64,000 nucleotides of DNA from positions 1 through 64,000 of the forward strand of contig CAZYEO010000001.1 in NCBI GenBank assembly GCA_964646495.1, read 5' to 3'. Made by a program: the position numbers and the translations under genes. Shown here piece by piece: positions 8,155-17,435 of the stretch. The stretch is from HGM05232 sp964646495. Lineage in GTDB: Bacteria; Bacteroidota; Bacteroidia; Bacteroidales; Muribaculaceae. The notes beneath the pieces were generated by a model. That model saw nothing but the letters and a program-made list of their open reading frames with translations, was not told the DNA's origin and made no database searches. Positions within the stretch are counted from its first letter, which is position 1. Every line of letters begins with the position of its first letter.

Positions 8155-9111
8155 ATGAAGAAAATTTTAGCTATTGTTTATGTGATATTTATTGGCGCTA
8201 ATGCATGGGGCTTAACGCTTGAGAAAATTAATTATGGTGACTTCAATTCATGGATTACAAGGCATATAAAAGAATCAAGCGTTATCGGGGGTAATACTCG
8301 TACGCTATATGAAATAGGACCTTCCGGAAATATATACGGCGATAAGCCATACGTAAATCAAGGTGGTTCACCTTGGGCTACATCTAATGTGATGGCAAAG
8401 GTGATGGGAGTTACAAAAACAAGTAATGCCGTATACAGCGAACCACGCGAAGGTGATGGATATTGTGTTAAAATGTGTACGATACTTGAAGAGGTAAAAG
8501 CACTGGGAATAATTAACATGAAAGTTCTTGTTTCTGGTAGTGTTTTTCTTGGGCGAGTGTTTGAACCGATAAGCAGTACAAAGAATCCATATTCTAAAAT
8601 GGAAATGGGAGTGCCTTATACTAAACGCCCCGATTGCCTCGTATTTGATTATAAAGTTACGGTTCCTCCCGGTAATAGAATATATTCCAGTGGATTTGGA
8701 ACGCAAAAAACTATCCCCGGACAAGATTATGCCGAAGTATACGTACTTCTTCAACAACGTTGGGAAGATGCTCAGGGTAATTTGCATGCAAAACGTGTGG
8801 GAACAGGACGCCAGCGTTTCGGTAACACTGTGGCAAGATGGCAATCCGACTATAAAATGCCAATCTATTACGGTAATATAACGAACCATGCCGGTTATAA
8901 ACCATATATGGCACTAATCTCAAAAGAAAATTCATACTATGCTCGCAATAGTAAGGGTAAAATGGTTCCGGTAATAGAGGAAGGGTGGGCAGATGCCAAT
9001 GCTAAACCCACTCACGTGATGATGATGGCATCTTCGGGATGTGGAACCGCATATACGGGGACAGTGGGAATGACCCTATGGATAGATAATGTGGCTTTCG
9101 GATTTGAATAA
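8155..9111 (+). CDS. Secreted PCMD-domain (putative carbohydrate metabolism domain) protein
   Basis: From the ATG at 8155 the product has 318 residues and a short signal peptide (MKKILAIVYVIFIGANAWG). The rest resembles the PCMD family of Bacteroidota: an early W-A-T-S-N segment, a central SGSVFLGRVFEP followed by MGVPYTKRPDCLVFDY and a PPG, a strand ending in W-x3-Y-x-M-P-I-Y-Y, and the closing MMMASSGCGTAYTGTVGMTL with WIDNV. The domain is predicted to be a carbohydrate-binding or processing beta-sandwich; no enzymatic role is established to my knowledge. It is divergent from the steroid operon and no SusCD partner is near. Recognition is from remembered family pattern. Confidence 0.72.
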   Translation: MKKILAIVYVIFIGANAWGLTLEKINYGDFNSWITRHIKESSVIGGNTRTLYEIGPSGNIYGDKPYVNQGGSPWATSNVMAKVMGVTKTSNAVYSEPREGDGYCVKMCTILEEVKALGIINMKVLVSGSVFLGRVFEPISSTKNPYSKMEMGVPYTKRPDCLVFDYKVTVPPGNRIYSSGFGTQKTIPGQDYAEVYVLLQQRWEDAQGNLHAKRVGTGRQRFGNTVARWQSDYKMPIYYGNITNHAGYKPYMALISKENSYYARNSKGKMVPVIEEGWADANAKPTHVMMMASSGCGTAYTGTVGMTLWIDNVAFGFE

Positions 9112-9191
9112 AATCAGAAGGGTTAAATCTTTAGAATTGTAATCAAAACGATATATGAAAATGTTGTGAATATGCTTGATATGTAACATGA

Positions 9192-9236
9192 TTAATACAC
9201 CTTTGGGATAATTTATTAATAAATAAGGTAGTATTA
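9192..9236. terminator. Weak hairpin after the PCMD gene
   Basis: TTAATAC-AC-CTT (9192-9203) can pair with AAGG-TA-GTATTAA (9224-9236) around an AT-rich loop. There is no strong T-run. It is a weak terminator candidate. Confidence 0.3.
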
Positions 9237-9249
9237 AAAGTTTTTTATC

Positions 9250-9257
9250 TAATTTTG
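9250..9257 (+). promoter_or_regulatory. Probable -7 box of topA
   Basis: TAATTTTG matches TAnnTTTG and lies 38 bases before the topA start codon. No clear TTG at the proper spacing is seen. Confidence 0.4.
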
Positions 9258-9295
9258 TCGCCGATTTCAAGTAGGAACATAACATCAACGTTAAT

Positions 9296-11695
9296 ATGTC
9301 AAAGAATTTAGTTATAGTAGAGTCCCCGGCAAAGGCAAAAACAATTGAGAAGTTTTTGGGAAAAGACTATCAGGTGTTGTCGAGCTATGGTCACATAAGA
9401 GATCTTCACAAAAAAGATTTCAGTATTGATCTTCTCAATGATTATAATCCTATTTATGAAATTCCCACTGAAAAGAAAGAGCTGGTAAAAACTCTAAAAA
9501 AAGCTGCTAAGGATGCCGAAATGGTATGGTTAGCATCCGATGAGGACCGCGAGGGAGAAGCTATTGCGTGGCATTTATATGAGGTACTGGGATTAAGTCC
9601 TGAAAACACCAAGCGAATTGTTTTTCATGAAATTACAAAAACGGCGATACTTGAGGCTATTGAAAATCCTCGAGATATCGATATTAACCGAGTGGATGCT
9701 CAGCAAGCACGTAGAGTACTTGATCGCATCGTGGGGTTTGAGTTGTCGCCGGTGTTATGGAAGAAAATTAAGCCTGCTTTGAGTGCCGGACGTGTGCAAA
9801 GTGTTGCAGTGCGTCTTATCGTGGAGCGGGAAAAAGAGATATCAGCATTCGTTACCGAGGAGTTTTTCCGTGTAGTCGCAGAATTTATACCTCTTGATGG
9901 TGGAGCAGTCGTAAAAGCCGATCTTTCAAAGAGAATAAAAAATTTCGAGGAAGCTAAAAAATTCCTTGAAGAGTGTGCTTCTGCTAATTTTACTGTGGGT
10001 GATATTACAGTTCGCCCTGTGAAAAAATCTCCTGCTCCGCCGTTCACTACTTCCACACTTCAACAGGAAGCAAGTCGCAAATTGGGCTTTTCGGTGTCGC
10101 AAACTATGATTGTGGCGCAGAAACTATACGAATCAGGGCATATAACATATATGCGTACCGACTCGGTGAATCTATCCAATCTTGCCATTAGTGCCATAAG
10201 CGAAGAGATAAAAAACAATATCGGTGCTGAATATTTGAAAGTTAGAAAATATCATACCAGTTCCAAGGGTGCACAAGAAGCTCACGAAGCAATACGCCCA
10301 TCTTACATTGAACACAGTACTATTGTTGGTACAGCACAGGAAAAGAAACTGTATAACCTTATTTGGAAGCGTACCATTGCTTCACAAATGAGTGATGCAG
10401 AATTGCAAAAGACAAATATTGACATCAATATCTCTAATCGCGACGAAAAATTTACGGCTACCGGAGAGGTGCTTAAATTTGATGGTTTCTTGCGTGTATA
10501 TATGGAGAGTACCGATGATGAGGGTGATGCGGCTGAAACTGCCAATATGCTTCCTGCTCTTAAAACTGGAGAGCGACTTAACACAAAAAATATTTCGGCG
10601 TTACAACGTTTTACTCAGCAGCCATCTCGATACAACGAAGCAACATTGGTGCGCAAATTAGAAGAATTGGGTATCGGGCGCCCATCTACCTATGCTCCCA
10701 CAATATCCACCATCCAAAATCGTGAATATGTGGTGAGAGGTGAGAGTCTTGGCAACGAGCGTCAATATAAAGTACTTACTCTTTCGGCAAATAAGATAAA
10801 AGAGGTAGTGAAAACCGAAATTACAGGTGCTGAAAAAGGGAAATTACTACCTACCGACATAGGTGTGGTGGTGAATGATTTCTTGTTGGAATATTTCCCT
10901 TCCATTATGGATTATAACTTTACTGCATCAATTGAAGAGCAATTTGATGAAATTGCCGAAGGAAATATAAGGTGGAATGATGAAATACGTAAATTCTATG
11001 AATTATTTCATCCTGATGTAGATAAGATAAATAATATGCGTCTTGAACGCAAAGTAGGGGAGCGTGTATTGGGTATTGATCCTAAAAGTGGAAAAGAGGT
11101 AGCTGTAAAAATAGGGCGATTCGGACCTGTAGTGCAGATTGGTAATGCCGATGATGAGGAGAAGCCACAATTTGCATCTCTTCTAAAAGAACAGTCGGTA
11201 AGTACCATAACTCTTGAGGAAGCATTAAAATTGTTTGATATGCCACGTGAGCTTGGCAATTTCGAGGATTCAATGGTGACGGTAGCAATAGGACGTTTTG
11301 GTCCATATATTAAGCATGCCGGTAAATTTGTTTCGATTCCTAAGGATTTTGCGCCACAAACAATTACTCTTGATGAGGCTGCTCAATTGATATATAAGAA
11401 ACGCGAAGAGGAGAGTAATAGGATCGTTCTCACCTTTGATGCTGAACCGGATTTGCAAGTGCTTAACGGTCGTTTCGGAGTATATATTTCATATAACAAG
11501 AAAAATTATAAAATACCTAAGGGGACAGATGCAAAGTCATTGACCTTGGAGCAATGCAAGGAGATTATCGCTAATCAACCGGAACCAAAGGGGAAACGCG
11601 GAACTTCAAAAGCTACAGCCAAAACAAAAGCTCCGGCTAAAGCAAAAACAGCAACTAAGGCAAAGCCTAAGAAAGTTGCAAAAAAGACTTCATAA
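9296..11695 (+). CDS. topA: DNA topoisomerase I (type IA)
   Basis: A 799-residue type IA topoisomerase that relaxes negatively supercoiled DNA through a transient 5'-phosphotyrosine. The TOPRIM domain opens the protein (KNLVIVESPAKAKTIEKFLG, acidic DEDREGEAIAWH near residues 80-95). The active-site tyrosine is in ESGHITYMRTDSVNLS near residue 285. GIGRPSTYAPTI is typical of the bacterial enzyme. The C-terminus has Bacteroidota-type GRFGP repeats in place of classical zinc fingers, and ends in a lysine/alanine-rich tail (about 745-799) like histone-H1-type DNA-binding tails. Length is normal for the phylum. Confidence 0.98.
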   Translation: MSKNLVIVESPAKAKTIEKFLGKDYQVLSSYGHIRDLHKKDFSIDLLNDYNPIYEIPTEKKELVKTLKKAAKDAEMVWLASDEDREGEAIAWHLYEVLGLSPENTKRIVFHEITKTAILEAIENPRDIDINRVDAQQARRVLDRIVGFELSPVLWKKIKPALSAGRVQSVAVRLIVEREKEISAFVTEEFFRVVAEFIPLDGGAVVKADLSKRIKNFEEAKKFLEECASANFTVGDITVRPVKKSPAPPFTTSTLQQEASRKLGFSVSQTMIVAQKLYESGHITYMRTDSVNLSNLAISAISEEIKNNIGAEYLKVRKYHTSSKGAQEAHEAIRPSYIEHSTIVGTAQEKKLYNLIWKRTIASQMSDAELQKTNIDINISNRDEKFTATGEVLKFDGFLRVYMESTDDEGDAAETANMLPALKTGERLNTKNISALQRFTQQPSRYNEATLVRKLEELGIGRPSTYAPTISTIQNREYVVRGESLGNERQYKVLTLSANKIKEVVKTEITGAEKGKLLPTDIGVVVNDFLLEYFPSIMDYNFTASIEEQFDEIAEGNIRWNDEIRKFYELFHPDVDKINNMRLERKVGERVLGIDPKSGKEVAVKIGRFGPVVQIGNADDEEKPQFASLLKEQSVSTITLEEALKLFDMPRELGNFEDSMVTVAIGRFGPYIKHAGKFVSIPKDFAPQTITLDEAAQLIYKKREEESNRIVLTFDAEPDLQVLNGRFGVYISYNKKNYKIPKGTDAKSLTLEQCKEIIANQPEPKGKRGTSKATAKTKAPAKAKTATKAKPKKVAKKTS

Positions 11696-12012
11696 ATATC
11701 TTTCGACCATATCAGACGAATATTTATAAGGAAATTCTTATAGCCTATTGTAGTTTTTCCAAAACGAAATTTTGAGGTAAAATTCAAATTATTTACTCTG
11801 CCAAATAGAATGTAAATTCATACTTCAGGCAGAGTAAATGCGTTTTAATAATACCATACTAAGTTGGATGAATATATATGAAAGGAATGAGGATTAAATA
11901 AACAGTCCAATTATTATATGAAAAAATTTAATTCAAAACTTGCGCCTAGTTGTATTTTAGCAATTGCCTATTTTTTTGTAGCTTTACACAATTATTTTTA
12001 ATATATTATCTG
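11696..12012. other. Intergenic region between topA and the YfhO gene, with a perfect inverted repeat
   Basis: No gene is seen in these 317 bases. The main feature is a perfect 12-bp inverted repeat, ATTTACTCTGCC (11791-11802) with its complement (11828-11839), separated by a 25-base loop and followed by GCGTTTTAATA. It may be the topA terminator. The rest is AT-rich and probably holds the YfhO promoter. Confidence 0.45.
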
Positions 12013-14541
12013 ATGGAGATTGAAAGAAATAAACAGAATGCTTTTGTAAGAGTATTCAATAATAAGACCGCACTCTACAACGTAATTGCAATTGCATTGT
12101 TTGCGCTTATATCATGGTTGTATTTTTATCCCGATGCAATTGAGGGGAATATACTAAAACAGCATGATGTGCTGCAAGGGATAGCCATAGGACAAGAGGG
12201 AAAGGCTTTTACGGAAGAAACCGGAGAAACAACTCGCTGGACTAATTCATTATTCGGAGGGATGCCTAACTTTCAAATTTCGCCATCCTATGAAAGTAGT
12301 AAATTGATAAGTTGGTTAAGTAAGGCATATAGTCTATGGTTGCCTTCGCCTGTGAATCTGGTGTTTATCATGATGCTTGGATTTTATATCCTGCTTTTGG
12401 CATTTAAGGTGAAATGGTATATTGCTATTCCGGGAGCATTAGCCTATGCGTTCTCGTCATATTTCTTCATCATAATAGGGGCAGGGCATATATGGAAATA
12501 TATCACCCTTGCCTATATTCCTCCAACCATTGCCGGAATTGTGTGGTGTTACCGAGGCAAATACTTTTCAGGGGCAGCTGTGGCAGCGTTTTTTGCTATG
12601 TTGCAAATTGCTTCCAATCACGTGCAAATGTCATATTATTTCATGTTTGTGATCATAGCAATCTCAATAGCTTTCCTTGTGTCGGCAATAAAAGAGAAAA
12701 AATCTATGTCATGGGTGAAATCTACAATAGTACTTATATGTGCTGCCATTCTTGCTGTGGCTGCTAATGCCCCCAATCTATACAACACCTATGAATATAG
12801 TAAGGAAACTATGCGTGGTGGACATTCGGAGCTTACAAAACCGGGAGAATCGGTGAAAACTTCTTCCAATGGACTAAATAAAGATTACATTACTGCTTGG
12901 AGCTATGGTGTGGATGAAACCTTATCTCTTATCATTCCAAATGTAAAAGGTGGTGCTTCGGTGAAACCTGAAAAGGGGGAAAATAAGCCGATGCCACTTT
13001 CGGCAGCATCTAAAGCGAAAGAGATGCTCAATTATCATGAAATAGATGGTGATGTGTATCAATACTTAGGACAATTCCCACAATACTTTGGTGATCAACC
13101 CGGAACGAATGGACCCGTGTATGTGGGTGCATTGATATTCGTGTTTTTTATTCTTGGTTGTATAATTGTGAAAGGACCTATGAAATGGGCTCTTCTTGCT
13201 GCTACGATATTCTCTATAGTATTGTCGTGGGGACATAACTTTATGATGGTTACCGATTGGTTTATTGATTATATGCCTATGTATAATAAATTTAGAACGG
13301 TATCGAGTATCCTTGTAATAGCAGAATTTACAATGCCTTTGCTTGCTATATTGGCAATACAAAAATTGGTGAGTGAGAAAAAATTCTTTGAAAAATATCG
13401 CAATCCATTATTTATTTCTTTTGGCTTAACGGCATTTATATGCATATTATTATGGCTCATGCCACAGTTCCTCGGCTCTCCATATTCGGTAATGGAACGT
13501 GATGCTTATATTACTTCGGGAATGGCACAACAATATCCACAACTTTTTGCGGCAGTGGAAGCTGTACGTTATCAGATGGTTTCGAGCGATGCACTTAGAA
13601 GTCTATTTGTCGTGTTACTTGGGTTTGGAGTATTGGTAGTATTGGCGATGGGATATATAAAAACAAAAATTGCATGTGTAATACTCGGAGCTATCGTGCT
13701 GGGTGATTTATATCTTGTGAATAAACGCTATCTAAACACCGACTCATTCCTCCCGGCTCCATTGACTCAATCCGAAAAAATTGTACCGAGATTAGTAGAT
13801 CGACAAATTCTCATGGATACTTCAATGAATTATCGTGTATTAGATCAATCTCGTTTTGGCGATGCAATGCCCTCTTATTTCCATAAGACAATCGGAGGTT
13901 ATCATGCTGCAAAATTATCGAGGTATCAAGACCTCATGGATACTTATATTGTGAGTGAAAATCCAAATCCGGCAGTCATTGATATGCTAAATGCGAAATA
14001 TGTTGTGATGAATGACACTTTAGCGCAGGTGAATCCCTATGCTATGGGTAACGCATGGTTTGTGGAGGGTATTGAGTACACCTCTACTCCAGATGAAGAG
14101 ATGACATTGTTGGGTAAGATAAATCCTGCTACTCATGCGGTAGCAGATAAAAAATTTGAAGCTGCGCTCGGAAATAGTATTCCACAAAAAATGCCAGGAG
14201 ATACTATATTTGAAACTTCATATGCCCCGAATAAGCTCACATATCACGCAAATACCCAAAATGGTGCTTTAGCCGTGTTCTCCGAGATATACTTCCCATG
14301 GGGATGGATTGCTACCATTGACGGGAAAGAAGTCCCTATTGGGCGGGTAAACTATGTTCTACGCGCAATGAAAATTCCAGCCGGTAGTCATACTATTGAA
14401 ATGCGCTTCGATCCGCAATCGGTGAAAGTAACCGAGACTATTGCTTATATTGCTATTCTATTGATATATGCGCTGATTGTAATGACATTGGTAGGTGTGG
14501 GCAAAAAGAAAGAGAGCGACAAAATTATTATTAAAGAATAA
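12013..14541 (+). CDS. YfhO family multi-pass membrane protein
   Basis: 842 residues from the ATG at 12013 (MEIERNKQNAFVRVFNNKTA); an upstream in-frame ATG at 11950 would only add an implausible leader. A dozen or so hydrophobic helices span residues about 25-600, interrupted by a large periplasmic loop around 255-350. A soluble C-terminal beta domain follows (YRVLDQSRFGDAMPSYFHKT, VFSEIYFPWGWIATIDGKEV) before a last membrane helix. These are marks of YfhO/GT-C-like proteins, which resemble lipid-linked-sugar glycosyltransferases and in Gram-positives glycosylate lipoteichoic acid; the role in Bacteroidota is not known. The next gene starts 21 bases downstream. Confidence 0.88.
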   Translation: MEIERNKQNAFVRVFNNKTALYNVIAIALFALISWLYFYPDAIEGNILKQHDVLQGIAIGQEGKAFTEETGETTRWTNSLFGGMPNFQISPSYESSKLISWLSKAYSLWLPSPVNLVFIMMLGFYILLLAFKVKWYIAIPGALAYAFSSYFFIIIGAGHIWKYITLAYIPPTIAGIVWCYRGKYFSGAAVAAFFAMLQIASNHVQMSYYFMFVIIAISIAFLVSAIKEKKSMSWVKSTIVLICAAILAVAANAPNLYNTYEYSKETMRGGHSELTKPGESVKTSSNGLNKDYITAWSYGVDETLSLIIPNVKGGASVKPEKGENKPMPLSAASKAKEMLNYHEIDGDVYQYLGQFPQYFGDQPGTNGPVYVGALIFVFFILGCIIVKGPMKWALLAATIFSIVLSWGHNFMMVTDWFIDYMPMYNKFRTVSSILVIAEFTMPLLAILAIQKLVSEKKFFEKYRNPLFISFGLTAFICILLWLMPQFLGSPYSVMERDAYITSGMAQQYPQLFAAVEAVRYQMVSSDALRSLFVVLLGFGVLVVLAMGYIKTKIACVILGAIVLGDLYLVNKRYLNTDSFLPAPLTQSEKIVPRLVDRQILMDTSMNYRVLDQSRFGDAMPSYFHKTIGGYHAAKLSRYQDLMDTYIVSENPNPAVIDMLNAKYVVMNDTLAQVNPYAMGNAWFVEGIEYTSTPDEEMTLLGKINPATHAVADKKFEAALGNSIPQKMPGDTIFETSYAPNKLTYHANTQNGALAVFSEIYFPWGWIATIDGKEVPIGRVNYVLRAMKIPAGSHTIEMRFDPQSVKVTETIAYIAILLIYALIVMTLVGVGKKKESDKIIIKE

Positions 14542-14562
14542 AAGGGGTAGAACGGAATAACA

Positions 14563-15279
14563 GTGAATCGCATAAGAAGATATTATTCGGCGTTGAGCCG
14601 TTACCATAAAAGTAACGGATATGGTATTCATTCCCCATTTGCGTTTAATTTTGTGTTAAGAGTGCTAAGAGAGCGATGTCCGTATTATGCTTATACAGAA
14701 ATAGAAGCATTGCGAAGGAGTGTGATACAACGTACCCGTCGATACGGCAGACATCCTCGTATAATATCATTCAAGAATGCAAAGCTATTGTTTCGTGTAG
14801 TGAATTATGCCAATCCGAAAGTGATATTGCAATTTGGAACCAGCTATGGAGTATCTACTGCAAGTATGCTTTCGGTGTCTTCACGTTCAAAAATTGTTCT
14901 TTTCGAGCCGCATTTGTCGGATTATGAAGTTACAGCCTCTGTACTCGGTCCCTTTATGAATCGCATCATGTCGTTTCCCTCTATCAATGAATCTATAAAA
15001 GGATATAAAAAACTTATAGATAGTGATGATATACCATTTATTCTCATTAATAGTGTGGATGAAAGGGATGCCGAAGCTCTGCGCTCCTACATTACATCCA
15101 TAATATCCTCTCAGGGAATAATAGTGATGCGTAATCTTAGTAGAAGTGAATCTATGGCAAATCTATGGGCACATTGTCGTAGTAGAGCGAGGTATGGTAT
15201 GGCATTTAGCAATGAAAAAATTGCTGTGATAGTATCCAATCCAAAATTACCTCGACAGGAATATTCATTATGGTTTTAA
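14563..15279 (+). CDS. SAM-dependent methyltransferase-like protein
   Basis: 238 residues, opening with a GTG codon (NRIRRYYSALSRYHKSNGYG, then IHSPFAFNFV). Residues about 85-115 form a Rossmann motif I region (VILQFGTSYGVSTASML, followed by KIVLFEPH with an acidic end of strand 2), as in O-methyltransferases of the class I fold. The motif is degenerate compared with catalytic methyltransferases, and the segment LINSVDERDAEALRSYI stands where a metal or catalytic aspartate would be. It lies between YfhO and an ElaA-like GNAT and overlaps the latter by 10 bases. Substrate unknown. Confidence 0.75.
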   Translation: MNRIRRYYSALSRYHKSNGYGIHSPFAFNFVLRVLRERCPYYAYTEIEALRRSVIQRTRRYGRHPRIISFKNAKLLFRVVNYANPKVILQFGTSYGVSTASMLSVSSRSKIVLFEPHLSDYEVTASVLGPFMNRIMSFPSINESIKGYKKLIDSDDIPFILINSVDERDAEALRSYITSIISSQGIIVMRNLSRSESMANLWAHCRSRARYGMAFSNEKIAVIVSNPKLPRQEYSLWF

Positions 15280-15758
15280 AGAAAATGATACAAAATAAAG
15301 AAATAAAATGGGTTGCACTCCCATTTAACGAATTAGCTCCCATGCAAATTTATGATATGCTTTCACTTCGTGCAGAAGTGTTTGTGGTAGAGCAAGAACA
15401 GGCATATCAAGATTTGGATTATCGTGATATGAAGTGTGTACATGTGCTTGGTTACGATTTGGATGGTGTGCTTGCAGCACATTGTAGAGTATTCCCGATT
15501 GGTGGGTATTATGATGATGGCTGCATCGGTAGGGTGGTAGTAAAGCCATCTCACCGAGGAACCGGATTAGGTCACGTGTTGATTGAAAAGGGGCTTGAAG
15601 CACATTATGCCCTGAATGGAGATGAGGCTTCTGTTTCCATATCGGCACAACTGCGATTGCGTGATTTTTATGAAGCACACGGATTCCTGAAAGCATCCAC
15701 CTGCTATCAAGAGGACAATATTCCCCATATAAAAATGACCAAAGCAGTTCCTAAATAA
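15270..15758 (+). CDS. GNAT family N-acetyltransferase, ElaA-like
   Basis: 162 residues of an ElaA-type acetyltransferase: the N-terminal MLSLRAEVFVVEQEQAYQDL and the D-x-D/H-V motif are typical, and the acetyl-CoA-binding loop reads RVVVKPSHRGTGLGHVLI (R/Q-x-x-G-x-G/A) near residue 90. It would transfer acetyl from acetyl-CoA to an unknown amine. The first ATG overlaps the upstream gene by 10 bases; a second ATG at 15285 is a possible start. Probably co-transcribed with YfhO and the methyltransferase-like gene. Confidence 0.87.
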   Translation: MVLKKMIQNKEIKWVALPFNELAPMQIYDMLSLRAEVFVVEQEQAYQDLDYRDMKCVHVLGYDLDGVLAAHCRVFPIGGYYDDGCIGRVVVKPSHRGTGLGHVLIEKGLEAHYALNGDEASVSISAQLRLRDFYEAHGFLKASTCYQEDNIPHIKMTKAVPK

Positions 15759-15786
15759 GTATTTTGGATTAATATCATCTTTGAAT

Positions 15787-16073
15787 ATGATAGTATCTTT
15801 GCCGGACGATAGCGTAAAAACAGTGACCTATGTTGATTTGGATTGATATATGGGACGGTGGTATGAGATAGCAAGATATCCGCAATGGTATGAAAAAGGA
15901 CTCACGGACGTTTCAACCATCTATACCCAAAAAGAGGGATATGTAGAGGTCGTAAATTCAGGTTATAAGAATGGACTATTTCCACTGCTCTTTACCTCAC
16001 AATTACAAAACGCGCAAAAGAATCGGGGTTCGACCTGTCCAAATTAGTAAAAATGCAGTTTAAGCAGCAATAA
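15787..16073 (+). pseudogene. Decayed lipocalin (Blc-type) gene
   Basis: Remnants of a bacterial lipocalin occur in order but cannot be translated as one protein. An ATG at 15787 opens 19 codons ending in VTYVDLD before a TGA at 15844-15846. The same frame then continues with YMGRWYEIARYPQWYEKGLT, the hallmark first strand of Blc lipocalins, and runs to VNSGYKNGLF. A frame change and internal deletion follow, and the typical C-terminus ESGFDLSKLVKMQFKQQ appears in another frame, ending with TAA at 16071-16073. The region is about half the size of an intact lipocalin (roughly 170 residues). Lipocalins of this group are outer-membrane lipid carriers; this copy is dead. Confidence 0.85.
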
Positions 16074-16090
16074 AAATTTAATGATAAACG

Positions 16091-16126
16091 AAAAAATCAT
16101 TGCACTTTATAATGCAATGATTTTTT
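16091..16126. terminator. Bidirectional intrinsic terminator
   Basis: A perfect 14-bp inverted repeat (16091-16104 with 16113-16126) has an A-run on one side and a T-run on the other around an 8-base loop. It sits between the lipocalin remnant (plus) and the guanylyltransferase (minus), so it can terminate both. Confidence 0.85.
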
Positions 16127-16152
16127 GTTTCATTTGTGCTACGAGGGCATAA

Positions 16153-17232
16153 TTATAGAAATTTATCGCCAAATTCTGCCTTAATATCGTTTACGTAGAG
16201 TTTTATTTTTTGTTCTTCAGCCATTGGGCATATAAGTAACACATCGTTGGTGTCAGCCACAATATAATCGCTCAAGCCAGAAATTACAATTAATTTATCA
16301 CCTTTTCCGGCTATCATATTGTTTTTGCAATCGTAGAGACGTGCGCTGCAATTTTGTGTCACATTGCCATCTTTAGATTTCTGCGAATTGTCGTATAGTG
16401 ATCCCCACGTGCCAAGATCGTTCCATCCGAAATCCACACATTCGACATATACGTTTGATGCCTTTTCCATGATAGCAAAATCAATCGAGATATTGGGGCA
16501 TGATGAAAATTCCTGATGAATAAATTCGTTTTCGGTTGCTGTTCCGAAGTAATCCATTCCTTTATCAAATTGGCAACAGATTTCGGGAGCATGCTCGCGG
16601 AATGCGCTGATAATACTTTTTGCACTCCATAAAAATATGCCAGAGTTCCAGAAAAACTCACCGCTATTCAAGAATATTTTGGCTAATTCAAGATTCGGTT
16701 TTTCGGTAAATGTTTTTACTTTTGAGATGCCGGGACAGTATTCTTCATCAATTTGAATATATCCATATCCGGTTTCTGGGCGTGATGGCTTGATGCCGAG
16801 AGTGAGAAGAGCCGGATTGGATTCAACAAAATCGAATCCTTTGTTAATGCTTTCACGGAATGCATCCTCACGCAATATGAGGTGATCGCTGGGGGCAACC
16901 ATCATTGACGCTTTAGGATTTATGGCATGAATATGATATGCCGCCCATGCAATACATGGAGCAGTGTTGCGGCGATCCGGTTCCAGAAGTATTTGGCTGT
17001 CCTTTAACTGTGGGAGTTGTTCACGCACCAAGGGAGCATATATCTCATTGGTGACTATTATTATATTCTCAGGAGGAACAATCCCTTCTAATCTATCATA
17101 ACTCATCTGCAAGAGCGATCTGCCAGTGCCGAAGAAGTCAATGAACTGTTTAGGGAGATTTGTGCGGCTATAAGGCCAGAAACGGCTTCCGACGCCCCCT
17201 CCCATAATCACGCAATACCGATTATTTTCCAT
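16153..17232 (-). CDS. manC: Mannose-1-phosphate guanylyltransferase (GDP-mannose pyrophosphorylase)
   Basis: 359 residues, the short form that has only the nucleotidyltransferase domain plus the beta-helix-like end and lacks the phosphomannose isomerase domain of long ManC/AlgA proteins. The nucleotide-binding signature is GGGVGSRFWPYSRTNLPKQF (residues 11-30), and EPDRRNTAPCIAWA, MVAPSDHLI, FTEKPN, FFWNSGIFLW and VDFGWNDLGTWGS follow in the family order. It makes GDP-mannose from GTP and mannose-1-phosphate for glycans and, by way of GDP-fucose, for surface fucosylation. It is a single-gene unit with terminators on both flanks. Confidence 0.95.
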   Translation of the reverse strand: MENNRYCVIMGGGVGSRFWPYSRTNLPKQFIDFFGTGRSLLQMSYDRLEGIVPPENIIIVTNEIYAPLVREQLPQLKDSQILLEPDRRNTAPCIAWAAYHIHAINPKASMMVAPSDHLILREDAFRESINKGFDFVESNPALLTLGIKPSRPETGYGYIQIDEEYCPGISKVKTFTEKPNLELAKIFLNSGEFFWNSGIFLWSAKSIISAFREHAPEICCQFDKGMDYFGTATENEFIHQEFSSCPNISIDFAIMEKASNVYVECVDFGWNDLGTWGSLYDNSQKSKDGNVTQNCSARLYDCKNNMIAGKGDKLIVISGLSDYIVADTNDVLLICPMAEEQKIKLYVNDIKAEFGDKFL

Positions 17233-17370
17233 TGATATACTGGTTTAATGTTATCAATTTACCATAGATTGTCTATGATATTTTCATTTGCTAAGATAAA
17301 TATAAAAAAGGGGGTTACCAAATTCTAAAACATAAATTATATGTATTGTGAATACCGGCTTACTATGGAT

Positions 17371-17417
17371 ATAAAAAAGCGAGACTACCTGATTTATTCA
17401 AGTAGTCCCGCTTTTAT
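17371..17417 (-). terminator. Intrinsic terminator of the foldase gene
   Basis: On the minus strand a stem (AAAAGCGGGACTACTT pairing with AGGTAGTCTCGCTTTT, one mismatch) is followed by a T-run, 19 bases after the stop of the peptidylprolyl isomerase gene. Confidence 0.85.
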
Positions 17418-17435
17418 AGGATTATGTGGATATGA

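Noticed and set aside
8368..8889. 173-codon minus-strand frame opposite the PCMD gene
   Set aside because: It is the antisense shadow of a well-supported secreted protein and has no domain, signal peptide or promoter of its own.
15325..15696. 123-codon minus-strand frame opposite the ElaA-like gene
   Set aside because: The plus-strand protein is complete and matches ElaA throughout; the opposite frame is chance.
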